From: Baffinella frigidus
Taxonomy: Eukaryota > Cryptophyceae > Cryptomonadales > Baffinellaceae
Direction of reading: 5' to 3'
Assembly: GCA_026770585.1 (NCBI GenBank)
Contig: MU646484.1
Location: 314,490 to 326,748 of the forward strand
DNA length: 12,259 nucleotides
Numbering within the stretch: position 1 is the first letter of the stretch; every line of letters begins with the position of its first letter. Under the pieces are notes generated by a model, which saw nothing but the letters and a program-made list of their open reading frames with translations, had not been told where the DNA came from and made no database searches. This document shows, piece after piece, positions 1 through 6,817 of this stretch. A program made the translations under genes and the position numbers.

Positions 1-120
1 GTGAAGCCCACCGCTGCTGTAGTGAAGCCCACCGCTGTAGTGAAGCCCACCGCTGCTGTAGTGAAGCCCACCGCTGTAGTGAAGCCCACCGCTGCACTGT
101 AGTGAAGCCCACCGCTGCTG
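1..120. repeat. minisatellite with alternating 18- and 21-bp units
   Basis: Six head-to-tail units begin with GTGAAGCCCACCGCTG at 1, 22, 40, 61, 79 and 102. Unit lengths run 21, 18, 21, 18 and 23 bp, then a partial unit. The length difference is the presence or absence of one CTG near the unit end, so the array alternates two variants. It starts at the window edge and probably continues upstream. No coding role is evident. Confidence 0.95.
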
Positions 121-323
121 GTGTAACTGTGTACCACAGTAGGGGGAAAGGCGAGTTTGATTAAGTTGATAAATCGACGGCTCACGCTAGGTGGGAAGAG
201 ATGGTCGAGACGCAGGGCACTACGCCCATAGCTCCGTTCAGTCCAAATCGCGGCGAGTATTTATGATAAATCCAGGTTTGTAGTAATTTTCATTGAAACA
301 ACGGATCGGAGATCCCCGCTCAC

Positions 324-500
324 AAATTTATCTTGAATACTCATCTGGATGAAATTCTCCCTATGGTTTAGGGGAAAGCCGCCAGCTCCATGGCCTGGCA
401 GGACCGCAGTCAGCAGCAGAGCGACGACTGTCAGCGGCAGCCTGCTGCACCTTCTGCAACGAACTACCGTGTCCCGCCCTCGCGCACTCGCTTCTGCCAT
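324..500 (-). CDS. possible first exon with a signal-peptide-like N-terminus
   Basis: The protein is not recognised. Reading leftward from 500, the ATG sits in ACCATGG, a strong eukaryotic start context. Residues 1-20 are arginine-rich (VVRCRRCSR). Residues 21-34 are hydrophobic (LPLTVVALLLTAVL), followed by small residues GHGAGG. This pattern resembles a signal peptide or signal anchor. A donor-like GTGAGC follows at 323-318, giving a 177-bp, 59-codon, phase-0 exon. Without splicing the frame runs 20 codons further to a stop at 261-263. The zinc-finger exon lies divergently about 250 bp away, so a shared intergenic region is conceivable. No downstream exon can be placed because the window ends. 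It could be a chance ORF. Confidence 0.35.
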
Positions 501-540
501 GGTCCTTTGAGGTTTTAGCCTAACGACACGACTTAGAATC

Positions 541-706
541 TGGGTCCTTGAGGTCCTTTAGGTTCTTCGAGCTCCCAACATAGGCGGACACCGGAACTTG
601 TTCTGTAGAAAGACCTGCAGGTCCTTGAGATCCGTTAGCCTTTAGGTTTTTTAGGTTTTTCGCCCAACATAGCCCAACGACACGCCCTTGCGTAGAAAGG
701 ACTGCA
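541..706. repeat. degenerate tandem duplication, period about 80 bp
   Basis: GGTCCTTGAG at about 542 and again at about 619 begins two related units. Both go on to a TTTAGGTT stretch, then CCCAACATAG, then GTAGAAAG followed by CTGCAG or its variant. The copies have diverged by small indels. They lie just upstream of the zinc-finger exon. No coding function is visible. Confidence 0.7.
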
Positions 707-752
707 GAGAAAGCATTTTTGCTTTCGGATCGCGTTTAGCTCTCCAGTGCAG

Positions 753-859
753 AGGCTCGCGAAGAGGGGATAGCCCCTACCCCTGCGCCACCTGCGGCAG
801 CGCCTTCTCGACGTCCGGCAACCTCGCGACACACATGCGTACACATTCCGGCGACCTCG
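753..859 (+). CDS. C2H2 zinc-finger exon (one finger)
   Basis: Bases 778-846 encode one classical Cys2-His2 finger. It starts at YPCATCG, with Cys-x2-Cys-x12-His-x3-His spacing and the usual core Phe and Leu (CGSAFSTSGNLATHMRTH). It is preceded by GDSPY, which resembles the end of a TGEKPY-type interfinger linker, and followed by SGD. This implies neighbouring fingers existed or lie on other exons. Such fingers normally bind zinc and contact DNA in nuclear proteins. The frame is open from 673 to a stop at 868-870 with no ATG ahead of the finger, so an internal exon is likely. A candidate acceptor is the pyrimidine-rich stretch ending CAGTGCAG at 752, and a candidate donor is GTGTAT at 860. 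The finger is certain from the motif; the borders are inferred. A pseudogene fragment is the alternative. Confidence 0.7.
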
Positions 860-901
860 GTGTATTCTAAAGCACCGTCACACTCAAGGCAAAGCACGTA
901 A

Positions 902-966
902 AACCTACACCCTACGCCTTAAACCATAAACCCTAAACCTTAAACCCTGAACCCTAAACCCTGAAC
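902..966 (+). repeat. degenerate CCCTAAA telomere-like block
   Basis: About nine imperfect heptamers of the CCCTAAA type (ACCCTAAACC, CCCTGAACC, CATAAACCC). The block ends directly against the candidate 3' splice site GAACCAG at 963-969 that opens the ankyrin region, so it may lie inside an intron. Confidence 0.85.
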
Positions 967-969
967 CAG

Positions 970-1530
970 GGGCAGACTCCGTTGTTCCCCGCAGCATTCT
1001 CCGGTCACGAACTTTGTTTTCAGCAGCTCCTCGAAAAGGGCGCAGGTTTCAATGTCACGACAAAGATCGGAGAAACGCCACTGCACAGTGCTTGTCAGGA
1101 GGGACACACCGCGATAGTGCAGCAGCTAGTGGACATGGGCGCCGATTTCAGTGACAGGACAAAATATGGGGACACCCCGTTATACGAAGCTTGCTTGAAT
1201 GGACACACAGGGGTAGTGCAGCTTCTTCTGGACATCGGTGCTGGCATCAACGCCAAGAACAAGAAAGGAAGGACGCCGCTGCACCTCTCCATTGCGCAGC
1301 ACACGAGGGCCACGGAGCCGTCGTCCAGCAGCTGATGGACAAGGGCGCAGACGTCACCCTCACGACCACCGCGGTGGACCCGCGTCGGCCACCACGCGGA
1401 CTCCACGTGGTGGCGAAGCCGCTCAGGACCGCGGAGGACCTCGCCTCTGCGTGGGGGCATGCCCAGGTCGCGGCTTCTTCGAGCGGAGGCGACGCGCAGG
1501 GCACAGCGCGAGGCCATAGCAAACGCCTAG
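970..1530 (+). pseudogene. ankyrin-repeat gene fragment with two frame changes
   Basis: Ankyrin repeats are protein-binding helix-turn-helix units. Repeats start at Gly codons 970 (GQTPLF), 1069 (GETPLH), 1168 (GDTPLY) and 1267 (GRTPLH), exactly 99 bp or 33 residues apart, each with GH and LL..GA signatures. In repeat 4 the frame moves: TPLH is in frame 1, but the matching CAAHEGH and LMDKGAD continue in frame 3. Removing eight bases at about 1283-1292 would restore consensus. The degenerate following part keeps GLHVVAK and TAEDLASAWGHAQVAA in frame 3. At about 1473 two bases appear to be missing, and frame 1 resumes as LLRAEATRRAQREAIANA with a TAG at 1528-1530. The two changes cancel, so the end is in the original frame. 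A CCCTGAACCAG acceptor-like site precedes 970, with no ATG, so this looks like the 3' part of a decayed gene. Assembly error is the alternative. Confidence 0.88.
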
Positions 1531-1547
1531 CAAACGCCTGAGAGGCC

Positions 1548-1743
1548 TACCATAAGCGTTACCATAAGCGGGTTACCATGGGTTACCATAAGCGGCTTAC
1601 CATGGGGCACCACGAGCGGCTCGTGAACGCCCGCGTGACCGGTCACGCGGACGCCGAAGCCAACTGTCCGAGGTGACTGCCTTGGCGTGTCTCGAGTTCA
1701 CCTTCGACCATAAGCGGCTTACCATGGGTTACCATAAGCGGCT
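1548..1743. repeat. TACCATAAGCGG / TTACCATGGG repeat in two blocks
   Basis: Alternating ACCATAAGCGG and TTACCATGGG units occupy 1548-1620 and return at 1708-1743, separated by about 88 bp of different sequence. The array begins some 20 bp after the ankyrin stop. It is probably non-coding. Confidence 0.85.
1631..1650. other. perfect 20-bp palindrome
   Basis: CCGCGTGACCGGTCACGCGG equals its own reverse complement across all 20 bases. It lies between the two blocks of the ACCATAAGCGG repeat. A dimeric protein site or a remnant hairpin are both possible; nothing in the sequence decides. Confidence 0.9.
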
Positions 1744-2078
1744 GGGCGTGGGGTCGCGGGTGAAAGGGCTTGATGAGGGGGTGGTCCGGATGATTCTGGA
1801 GCAGGTGTGAGAGTAGGGTGTTCCAGCGACAGCTGTGGAGGCGCTGTTAGAAACAGCTCTGGAGGAGAGTAGTGAGGTGCTGGGGATGGTTTTGTGAGAG
1901 AAGTGCGCGATAGAAACAGGAATGGAGGCGCGAGAGATGTCAAGGGCCTTTCCAAGAGGAAACCTTGCTGAAACCTAAACTCCTTTGGGGGGGATACATG
2001 GTGGCCATGTTGGTATCAATAAAGGTTTCTCTCTTGCCGAGACGGCGTTGTGTGAGGGCCGCCTCAGAAAGGGCCTGG
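1744..2078. other. stretch with no recognisable gene
   Basis: The plus strand is G-rich with loose internal repetition of GGAG and GTGAG motifs (around 1795-1925) and a run of seven G at 1985-1991. The minus strand can be read as a proline- and serine-rich peptide, but it has no domain or splice context and ends in the neighbouring tandem repeat, so I do not call a gene. Confidence 0.6.
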
Positions 2079-2183
2079 TATCCCTCAAGTGGCCAGTAGG
2101 CTCACACGACCTACCGTAGGGCCCTAGGACCTGCCTAGGACCTGTCGGGGTTCAATTTTGACCCCCTGTCCACTTAAGGGATA
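2079..2183. mobile_element. 105-bp TIR element, family A copy 1
   Basis: The left end TATCCCTCAAGTGG (2079) and right end CCACTTAAGGGATA (2183) are inverted repeats with one mismatch. The interior holds CCTACCGTAGG (2110-2120), two CCTAGGAC motifs and a hairpin of GGGGTTCAA with TTTTGACCCC. A second copy is at 2864-2969. With no transposase and about 105 bp, it behaves like a non-autonomous miniature inverted-repeat transposable element (MITE). The superfamily is unknown. Confidence 0.75.
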
Positions 2184-2270
2184 GGTCCACTTTGGGAGGC
2201 GCCTGCGTGACTTGACTCTCGCCTGAGAGTTCCTGTGAGGACCACCTCAGGAGGTGCGCCCGCAGTACAT

Positions 2271-2393
2271 GTACAGGGGTACCTCGCGTATAAGAAACCT
2301 CCTCTCCCATAGGATCACCGGACTGGCCTAGGCATAGGCCTACTGTAGGGTCCTAGGGGGGGGCGGTTTCTTATGAGCGAGGTACCCCTGTAC
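2271..2393. mobile_element. 123-bp TIR hairpin element, family B
   Basis: The arms 2271-2299 and 2365-2393 pair with two mismatches in 29 (starting GTACAGGGGTACCTCGC, ending in TAAGAAACC). The interior contains CCTACTGTAGG, CCTAGG and a run of G. Related GTAC...CTCGCTCATAAGAAA sequences recur at 2391, 2411, 2528 and 2780, so several nested or tandem insertions overlap here. Confidence 0.75.
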
Positions 2394-2410
2394 AACGCTT
2401 ACATGGGTTC

Positions 2411-2509
2411 CTCGCTCATAAGAAAGAGCCCCCCCCTAGAACCCTACAGCACGCCTATGCCTAGGGCCCTACTGTGGTCCCAGGGGGGGGGCGTTTTCTT
2501 ATGAGCGAG
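2411..2509. mobile_element. 99-bp TIR hairpin element, family B
   Basis: CTCGCTCATAAGAAA (2411-2425) is inverted at 2495-2509. Inside are a C8 tract, CCTAGAACCCTACAG, the palindrome-like GCCTATGCCTAGGGC and a G9 tract opposite the C tract, so nearly the whole unit can fold. The same terminal sequence is used by the preceding 2271-2393 element. Confidence 0.7.
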
Positions 2510-2863
2510 TTATGCCAACAGTACATGTACAACGGTTACTTGCGAGCAACCTTTGAAATAATGGCACGCACTGCCCTAGGGCCATAGAGATTGATAATGT
2601 ATTGCCAAACAACCAGCGTCAGCGCCGCACATGCTACGCATTGTGCCACTTACTGTACCCCGTGTCGGCCGCTCATACGAGCATTTTCCGGATGGATTCT
2701 AACTCCACCTCCTACTTCTAGGAACAACTCTCCCTGGGAGGGTTCCATGTCTGTCGAATATTCGCAGGGATCTGTGGTTCCTCGCTCATACGAAAACGCC
2801 TCCTGGGAAGACCTTTATTATTACCAACACAGCCAGCATGTATTCCCTCCCACGGAGGCTACA
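2510..2863. other. fragmented element debris, no gene
   Basis: AGTACATGTACAA at 2520 repeats the 2263 sequence. GGTTCCTCGCTCATACGAAAACG (from about 2778) is a diverged copy of the 2406 end. The plus strand is open across 2591-2923, but the reading runs through these repeats and into the 2864 element and matches no domain, so I treat it as fortuitous. Confidence 0.55.
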
Positions 2864-2969
2864 TATCCCTTAAGTGACCAGTATGCCAATACGCCCTACC
2901 GTAGGGCCCTAGGACCTGCCTAGGGACCTCTTGGCCGTCAAATTTGGCGGCATGGGCACTTGAGGGATA
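2864..2969. mobile_element. 106-bp TIR element, family A copy 2
   Basis: Ends TATCCCTTAAGTG (2864) and CACTTGAGGGATA (2969) match family A copy 1. The core CCCTACCGTAGGGCCCTAGG with ACCTGCCTAGG is nearly identical to copy 1. The inner stem has a different sequence (GCCGTCAAA with TTTGGCGGC) but still pairs. Confidence 0.75.
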
Positions 2970-3037
2970 GGGATGACAGGGAGACGTTTATGAATACCGA
3001 GACTCACATGCACAGGCCTACTGCAGGCTCCTGCGAG

Positions 3038-3112
3038 GTGACGGACCACATTTGGCGTGGCGGACCACATTTGGCGTGACGGACCACATTTGGCGTGGCG
3101 GACCACATTGTC
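3038..3112. repeat. 19-bp tandem repeat, four units
   Basis: GTGACGGACCACATTTGGC and GTGGCGGACCACATTTGGC alternate at 3038, 3057, 3076 and 3095, giving a 38-bp higher-order period. The core CCACATTTGG recurs in inverse orientation at 5337-5391. Confidence 0.95.
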
Positions 3113-3207
3113 AAGCGATTTTATTAAGTTCCGAAAATGAGAGTGCGGAGCGTCACTCGAGGAAGCGGCGCCAGAGGATTGCTGATACCACGTCCTGCAG
3201 CTTCTGC

Positions 3208-3455
3208 TTAGGGTTTGGGATTAGGGGTTTGGGGTTTGGGGTTTGGGATTTAGGGTTTAGGGTTTAGGGTTTGGTGTTTGGTGTTTGGTGTATGGTGTTT
3301 GGTATTTGGTGTCTAGGGTTTAGGGTTTAGGGTTTAGGGTTCAGGGTTTAGGGTTTAGGGTTGAGTGATGTGGGTTTGGGGTTTGGGGTTTGGGGTTCAG
3401 GGTTCAGGGTTTCAGGTTCAGGGTTTAGGATTTCGGGTTTCGGGTTTCGGGGTTA
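3208..3455. repeat. long degenerate TTTAGGG telomere-like block
   Basis: Roughly 250 bp of TTTAGGG variants (GTTTGGG, GTTTGGTG, GGTTCAGGG, TTTCGGG). Runs of three to four perfect TTTAGGG units lie at 3248-3270 and 3313-3362. The sub-blocks of GTTTGGTG and TTTCGGG each look locally expanded. Any open frame through it is repeat-driven. Confidence 0.9.
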
Positions 3456-3552
3456 CCGTCATTTCGTCGTCCAGCTCTTCGAGAGCCTTCCGGTAGTCGG
3501 TCAAGTTCACCAGGTCTCGTTCCTCCTGCAAATCCCACTTAGCTCAGCACCC

Positions 3553-3741
3553 CACACGAGAATCCTTGAGGGGCCTATTTAAAAGCGACGTGCTTTTAAA
3601 AGTGTGCGTTTGTGTAGTAACGTTCGTTGCTTGGTCACGTATTTCTGCGAAATTAGCACAGACGCGAGGTTGGAACACCCTATCCTGGTACAGATGTTTA
3701 CAACCCCACATGTAAATAGGCCCCTCTTGCATTCTCGAGTG
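3553..3741 (+). mobile_element. 189-bp TIR element, family C copy 1
   Basis: The left arm 3553-3581 and right arm 3713-3741 are inverted repeats with about four differences in 29 (ending GGGGCCTATTTA). Just inside the left arm is a small AAAAGC...GCTTTT hairpin. The interior, with GTAGTAAC, TGGTCACGT and TTTACAACCCC, matches the reverse complement of 4461-4632, so these are two copies of one element. No coding capacity. Confidence 0.8.
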
Positions 3742-3810
3742 GCCCCAGCCCCACGGTCACGGTCAAAAGTTTTTTTTGACGTCTGTTGTAGGAGCCCTAG
3801 GGCCTACCGT

Positions 3811-3990
3811 CTACTGCACAGCCACAGGGGAAGTTTCAATTTCTCTGGACACGACACTATTGTTGCCTTTTGATGAATTTTGGTCACGTCCTTGGGGCAA
3901 AAAAATGCCTTTTGAGGGTAAAATGGCTCCAAAGTAGCGGACACCAGAGTGTCCGCTACTTTTGAAACTTCCCCTGGGGCTTTCCAGTAG
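3811..3990. mobile_element. 180-bp TIR element with internal hairpin
   Basis: The arms 3811-3839 and 3962-3990 pair with three mismatches in 29 (outer CTACTG, inner CAGGGGAAGTTTCAA). Inside, AGTAGCGGACAC at 3933-3944 pairs perfectly with 3949-3960 across a four-base loop. No open frame of note. A non-autonomous element is likely. Confidence 0.8.
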
Positions 3991-4051
3991 GTAGTCCATA
4001 CCGTATTCTAAGTCAAACCAAAATAGAACAGCCACTATCAAGTTCATCGGG

Positions 4052-4340
4052 AAACTCCTGGGATTCAGGGCAAGTGGCACACTGCGTGGGACTACGGAAG
4101 GCGGAAGGCCCTAGGGTCTAACGTTTTGTCGTCTGTTCTGGCAGCCAGAGGGCTTACATAGCCCGTACCGTATTGTAAATTACCTCCACAACTCCTCGAC
4201 TCCAGGGCAAGTGGCACACTGCGTTGTACTACGGTAGGCTCTAGGGCGCCCAGAACCGCGGTCCTAGCAGCTCTAGGGCTTCCAGAACAAACGCGGTCGT
4301 GGGAGCCCTAGGGCCTACCGAATTACATACCGTATTGCAA
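4052..4340. repeat. tandem duplication, about 137 bp, partly triplicated
   Basis: GGGCAAGTGGCACACTGCGT occurs at 4067 and 4204, followed by similar ACTACGG and CTAGGG segments. TACCGTATT followed by an AAGT- or AAAT-like stretch occurs at about 3999, 4167 and 4328. GGAGCCCTAGGGCCTACCG at about 3791 returns at about 4302. The unit is non-coding and rich in CCTAGGG and TACGGTAGG motifs. Confidence 0.75.
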
Positions 4341-4381
4341 GTTCACCCAAACGGATGAGCAACCTGATGAAGGTGTACAGA

Positions 4382-4459
4382 GGTTACTCGAAATTAAGGA
4401 CACACACCGCCCCTCCTGTAAGACCCTGCGGCGGCGCGTGTCCTTAATTTCGAGTAACC
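4382..4459. repeat. 78-bp hairpin with 29-bp arms
   Basis: The arms 4382-4410 and 4431-4459 pair with two mismatches, of which the outer 22 bp (from GGTTACTCGAAATTAAGG) are perfect. The 20-base loop is C-rich. It abuts the family C element at 4461, whose end also carries a CTCGAG motif. Confidence 0.9.
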
Positions 4460-4460
4460 C

Positions 4461-4632
4461 CACTCGAGAATGCAGGAGGACCCTATGCGGGGTTGTAAGA
4501 ATTTGTAGCAGTCACGGGCGTGTCTGACTCCGTTGGAGTCAGGAACGTGACCAAACCCACGAAAGTTACTACGCAAATTCCCGCTTGTAAAAGCACCTCG
4601 GTTTTAAATAGGGTCCTCTAGCATTCTCGAGT
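4461..4632 (-). mobile_element. 172-bp TIR element, family C copy 2 (inverted)
   Basis: CACTCGAGAATGCAGGAGG at 4461 pairs with the end at 4632 with few mismatches. Read on the minus strand, the interior aligns with 3553-3741 (GCTTTTACAAG, GTAGTAAC, GGTCACGT, ACAACCCC). It also has its own nested stem CTGACTCC/GGAGTCAG at 4524-4542. Confidence 0.8.
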
Positions 4633-4670
4633 AACCAATGGAAGGAACTGACCGCATCCTCCTTGGAGCT
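4569..4670 (-). CDS. possible second exon, running into a TIR element
   Basis: This continues from the acceptor at 4671. The frame reads SSKEDAVSSFHWLLENA and runs to a stop at 4569. Everything past about 4632 lies inside the family C element, so the tail would be element-derived. A second GCG|GTCAGT donor-like site lies at 4653, which would make the exon only 18 bp. The sequence around that site is a diverged copy of the one around the 4792 donor, so a duplicated splice boundary is possible. Tentative. Confidence 0.22.
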   Translation of the reverse strand, partial: SSKEDAVSSFHWLLENARGPYLKPRCFYKREFA

Positions 4671-4791
4671 CTGCAGAAAAAAGCGTGTCGAAGAAGTTAA
4701 CGCCGGAATCAGGACATCTACCCATACATGGATACCTCGTGTACAAAAACCCGTAACCCATACTTTCGAGAAACCCCTGGAGGGAACTGAC

Positions 4792-4884
4792 CTCGTCATC
4801 ATCGGGATTTTCAAACATCACCCAGCCTTCTCCCCGCGCCTTTTCGCCAGCCTTTGCAGCTGCCGAGAGACCACGCCAGGTCAT
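4792..4884 (-). CDS. possible exon upstream of a 121-bp intron
   Basis: Not recognised. From an ATG at 4884-4882 the minus strand reads MTWRGLSAAAKAGEKARGEG and then an acidic end ENPDDDE, finishing at GAG|GTCAGT with the donor at 4791. The next acceptor-like site is a textbook polypyrimidine tract, CGCTTTTTTCTGCAG ending at 4671, and the frame is kept across the proposed intron 4791-4671. The frame is open upstream to 4893, so an acceptor at CTCGGCAG is an alternative start. Against it, the complementary strand is also open over most of this stretch with a plausible composition, and the region is bordered by repeats. Only transcripts could decide. Confidence 0.3.
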
Positions 4885-4983
4885 TTGTCGCAATTTCAGT
4901 TAGAACGTTTTATTATTGTAATTGTACCCGGGTCCATTTTTTTGTACTCGGGTGACAAAGCGCGTTAAGGATGGACGCTCTAA

Positions 4984-5078
4984 TTCCGGCGTCAACCTAA
5001 TTCCGGACTTTCGTATCACCCTACGGTATTGCATACGGTAGCACCCTACGGAATGCCCTACTGGGGTTGACGCCGGAA
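4984..5078. repeat. 95-bp inverted-repeat unit
   Basis: TTCCGGCGTCAACC at 4984-4997 is perfectly inverted at 5065-5078. The interior holds CACCCTACGG twice and GCATACGGTAG, relatives of the CCTACGGTAGG motif seen elsewhere. A small non-autonomous element is plausible. Confidence 0.65.
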
Positions 5079-5100
5079 CAAGGTCGCCCACCCTTAGCAG

Positions 5101-5119
5101 ATTCTTCTTCTTCTTCTTT
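5101..5119. repeat. short TTC microsatellite
   Basis: Five TTC units in ATTCTTCTTCTTCTTCTTT. No further role seen. Confidence 0.8.
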
Positions 5120-5318
5120 ATTACTCTCGATACAGGTCCTAGAAAGGCCCTTTAGCCTTGAGTTGAGTGATACAATGTCTATGAGCCTCAAGAGAGAGCC
5201 CGCACCGGAAATGAAAATACTACGTCAAAAGTCAACTTTTCGTCTATGTTGTCGAGTAACCCCTGAAGACTGATCCAAGATGTCGAAAAGGCGCACTCAA
5301 GAAAAAGTAAACGATGCC

Positions 5319-5391
5319 AGACGTGGATGTGACCAAGGCCAAATGTGGCCGATGCCAAATGTGGATGTGACCGATGCCGAATGTGGACGTG
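5319..5391. repeat. degenerate CCAAATGTGG repeat
   Basis: GCCAAATGTGG, GCCAAATGTGGATGTGACC and GCCGAATGTGGACGTGG follow each other. The core is the reverse complement of the 19-bp repeat at 3038-3112, so the two are inverted, diverged relatives. Confidence 0.75.
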
Positions 5392-5498
5392 GGAGCACTG
5401 TGGGTCAAATACCTCTTTTTCGCTCGGCAGCATCTTCTTTCGAAACTCTCGGAACCACTCTGAACGTTGACACCTGCGGAGGATTGGGCAGACACGTG

Positions 5499-5625
5499 TG
5501 AGTGTTAGACACACCCATATGAGTGTTGGGCACACCCGCGTGAGTGTTAGACACACCCGCGTGAGTGTTGGACACACTCGCGTGAGTGTTGTACACACAC
5601 GTATGAGTGTTAAGACACATCCGCG
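5499..5625. repeat. 21-bp tandem repeat, six units
   Basis: TGAGTGTTRGACACACCCGCG units start at 5499, 5520, 5541, 5562, 5583 and 5604, the last being 22 bp. A period divisible by three with no stop codon keeps several frames open on both strands as heptapeptide repeats (such as VGHTRVS or NTHAGVS). No coding claim is made. The array ends near CAGCGTCGAG. Confidence 0.95.
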
Positions 5626-5642
5626 TCAGCGTCGAGTCCCAC

Positions 5643-5813
5643 GAATGTTAACTACATGGTGTTTTCACCGGGACGATCACTAAACCAGTTTAAAGCCTCT
5701 AAATGTACAGAATGGCCCCAAGCCCCACTGAAATCTGAGATATAATCTATGAAGGGACGCGATGAGAATGTTAACTACACCGGATGGTGTTTTCACCGGG
5801 ACGATCACTAAAC
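5643..5813. repeat. direct repeat of about 45 bp, spaced 123 bp
   Basis: GAATGTTAACTACA followed by TGGTGTTTTCACCGGGACG and ATCACTAAAC occurs at 5643-5685 and 5766-5813. The second copy carries a five-base insertion near CCGG. The copies flank about 80 bp of unrelated sequence. Confidence 0.9.
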
Positions 5814-6020
5814 AAGGCAGGATTACAACCACCACGCCAGACTGCTGGAGGGGTAGCCCCTTTGGGAACGCCAATTTTGGCGTTCAACTATCCTAAAAGT
5901 AAACAATTTCCCCTTGTTCCTTCCGTGGAATTGACATTTGGCGACCACTCCGAAGGATCTGGCGTGGTAGGAAAAGCTCTGATTAGTCAACTGGAGCGGG
6001 TCTTTCGTTCGCAGGCGTAA
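5784..6020 (+). CDS. unassigned ORF, 78 codons
   Basis: Not recognised. It runs ATG at 5784 to TAA at 6018-6020. The first ten codons lie in the direct repeat ending at 5813. The rest is unique sequence with no tandem structure. The reading has mixed, protein-like composition (LAFNYPKSKQFPLVPSVELT), ending in a possible helix (KALISQLERVFRSQA). There is no signal peptide, membrane segment or known motif. A small hairpin GAACGCCAA/TTGGCGTTC at 5866-5885 lies within it. It could be a terminal exon or chance. Confidence 0.25.
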   Translation: MVFSPGRSLNKAGLQPPRQTAGGVAPLGTPILAFNYPKSKQFPLVPSVELTFGDHSEGSGVVGKALISQLERVFRSQA

Positions 6021-6151
6021 TATGGAAGCAGGGATGGTTTTTGAGCAATGGTAAAGCGTTGACGAGGCTAATATAACATACCTACCCTTACCATAGCATC
6101 ACCATAGCTTCACCACGGCACACAACCCATCCCTAGCAAAGCACAAAATCC

Positions 6152-6255
6152 GTTTCGATTCGAAGAAGTATGCACATTAATTTCGGAAAATGACTGAACC
6201 ATTGTCACTTTTCATACCACAAAAAGGTTTCGATTCGAAGAGGTGTGCAGATAAA
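6152..6255. repeat. direct repeat of about 27 bp
   Basis: GTTTCGATTCGAAGA followed by (A/G)GT(A/G)TGCA occurs at 6152 and 6227. The core TTCGATTCGAA is nearly self-complementary. Both copies lie just before the GTGACAGGAAC array. Confidence 0.85.
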
Positions 6256-6259
6256 GCCC

Positions 6260-6308
6260 GTGACAGGAACGTGACATGGACGTGACAGGGACGTGACAGG
6301 AACGTGAC
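6260..6308. repeat. 11-bp tandem repeat, 4.5 units
   Basis: GTGACAGGAAC, GTGACATGGAC, GTGACAGGGAC and GTGACAGGAAC begin at 6260, 6271, 6282 and 6293, then a partial GTGAC. Confidence 0.95.
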
Positions 6309-6455
6309 GGTTTTCGCATCTCTTGGCCACCGAAAAGAACAAAAAATATCGCCGGTGCTGGTACTGAACCGTCAATTTTTGCTCAGGACCTGCCGAGGCT
6401 TCCCGCTCCCCTCGCCGCCCACCCACGATGACTCCACGTCCACACGTCCGGTCGT

Positions 6456-6810
6456 GTCCGTGAGGAACCGCGCCACAGACGCGCCGTGCGTAAACCTGCA
6501 AGATTTCAAATCCAATCAAAACCCCAGGACAAATCAAATCAAAATCTCAGGACAATTAGGCTCCGTAATATGCATCAACCTGATTTATGCGTCCGTGAGA
6601 AACCGCGCACCGGACGCGCCGTGCGTAAACCTGCAGGAATTTCAAATCAAATCAAAAGCGCGGTTTCAAATCAAATCAAACCCCCAGGGTACATCAAACT
6701 GAACGCCCAGGACAGTTAGACTCCGTAATGTGCACCAACCTGATTTATGCGTAGCCCGGGATGGGTAGACCCTGTGATATGCACCAACCCAATTCCTCGT
6801 CCGTAGCACT
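6456..6810. repeat. 135-bp tandem repeat, about 2.5 copies
   Basis: Copy 1 (6456-6590) and copy 2 (6591-6750) both start GTCCGTGAG, share GCGCCGTGCGTAAACCTGCA, and end CAACCTGATTTATGC. Copy 2 is longer by 25 bp because a TTTCAAATCAAATCAAA unit is doubled. A third partial copy follows to about 6810. Copy 1 keeps an open plus-strand frame because 135 is divisible by three, which explains the long ORF across it. Confidence 0.92.
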
Positions 6811-6817
6811 CCTGCCC

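Noticed and set aside
753-1530. Zinc finger and ankyrin repeats as one spliced gene
   Set aside because: The best donor (860) leaves one base of a codon, whereas the best ankyrin acceptor starts in phase 0, so the phases do not match.
1719-1955. 78-codon proline-rich minus-strand frame
   Set aside because: Low complexity, reaches into the tandem repeat, and lacks splice or domain support.
2591-2923. 110-codon plus-strand frame from an ATG
   Set aside because: It passes through fragments of TIR elements and into family A copy 2; no domain is seen.
5188-5620. Several long open frames on both strands
   Set aside because: They run through the 21-bp array, whose unit length is divisible by three and lacks stop codons, so openness is automatic.
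6227-6240. GGTTTCGATTCGAAG resembling a tRNA T-arm
   Set aside because: No acceptor, D or anticodon stems could be matched around it, and it is one half of a direct repeat.
6304-6702. 132-codon plus-strand frame with an internal peptide duplication
   Set aside because: The duplication is the 135-bp DNA repeat. Copy 2 gains 25 bp, which breaks the frame relation, and there is no domain or clear start.
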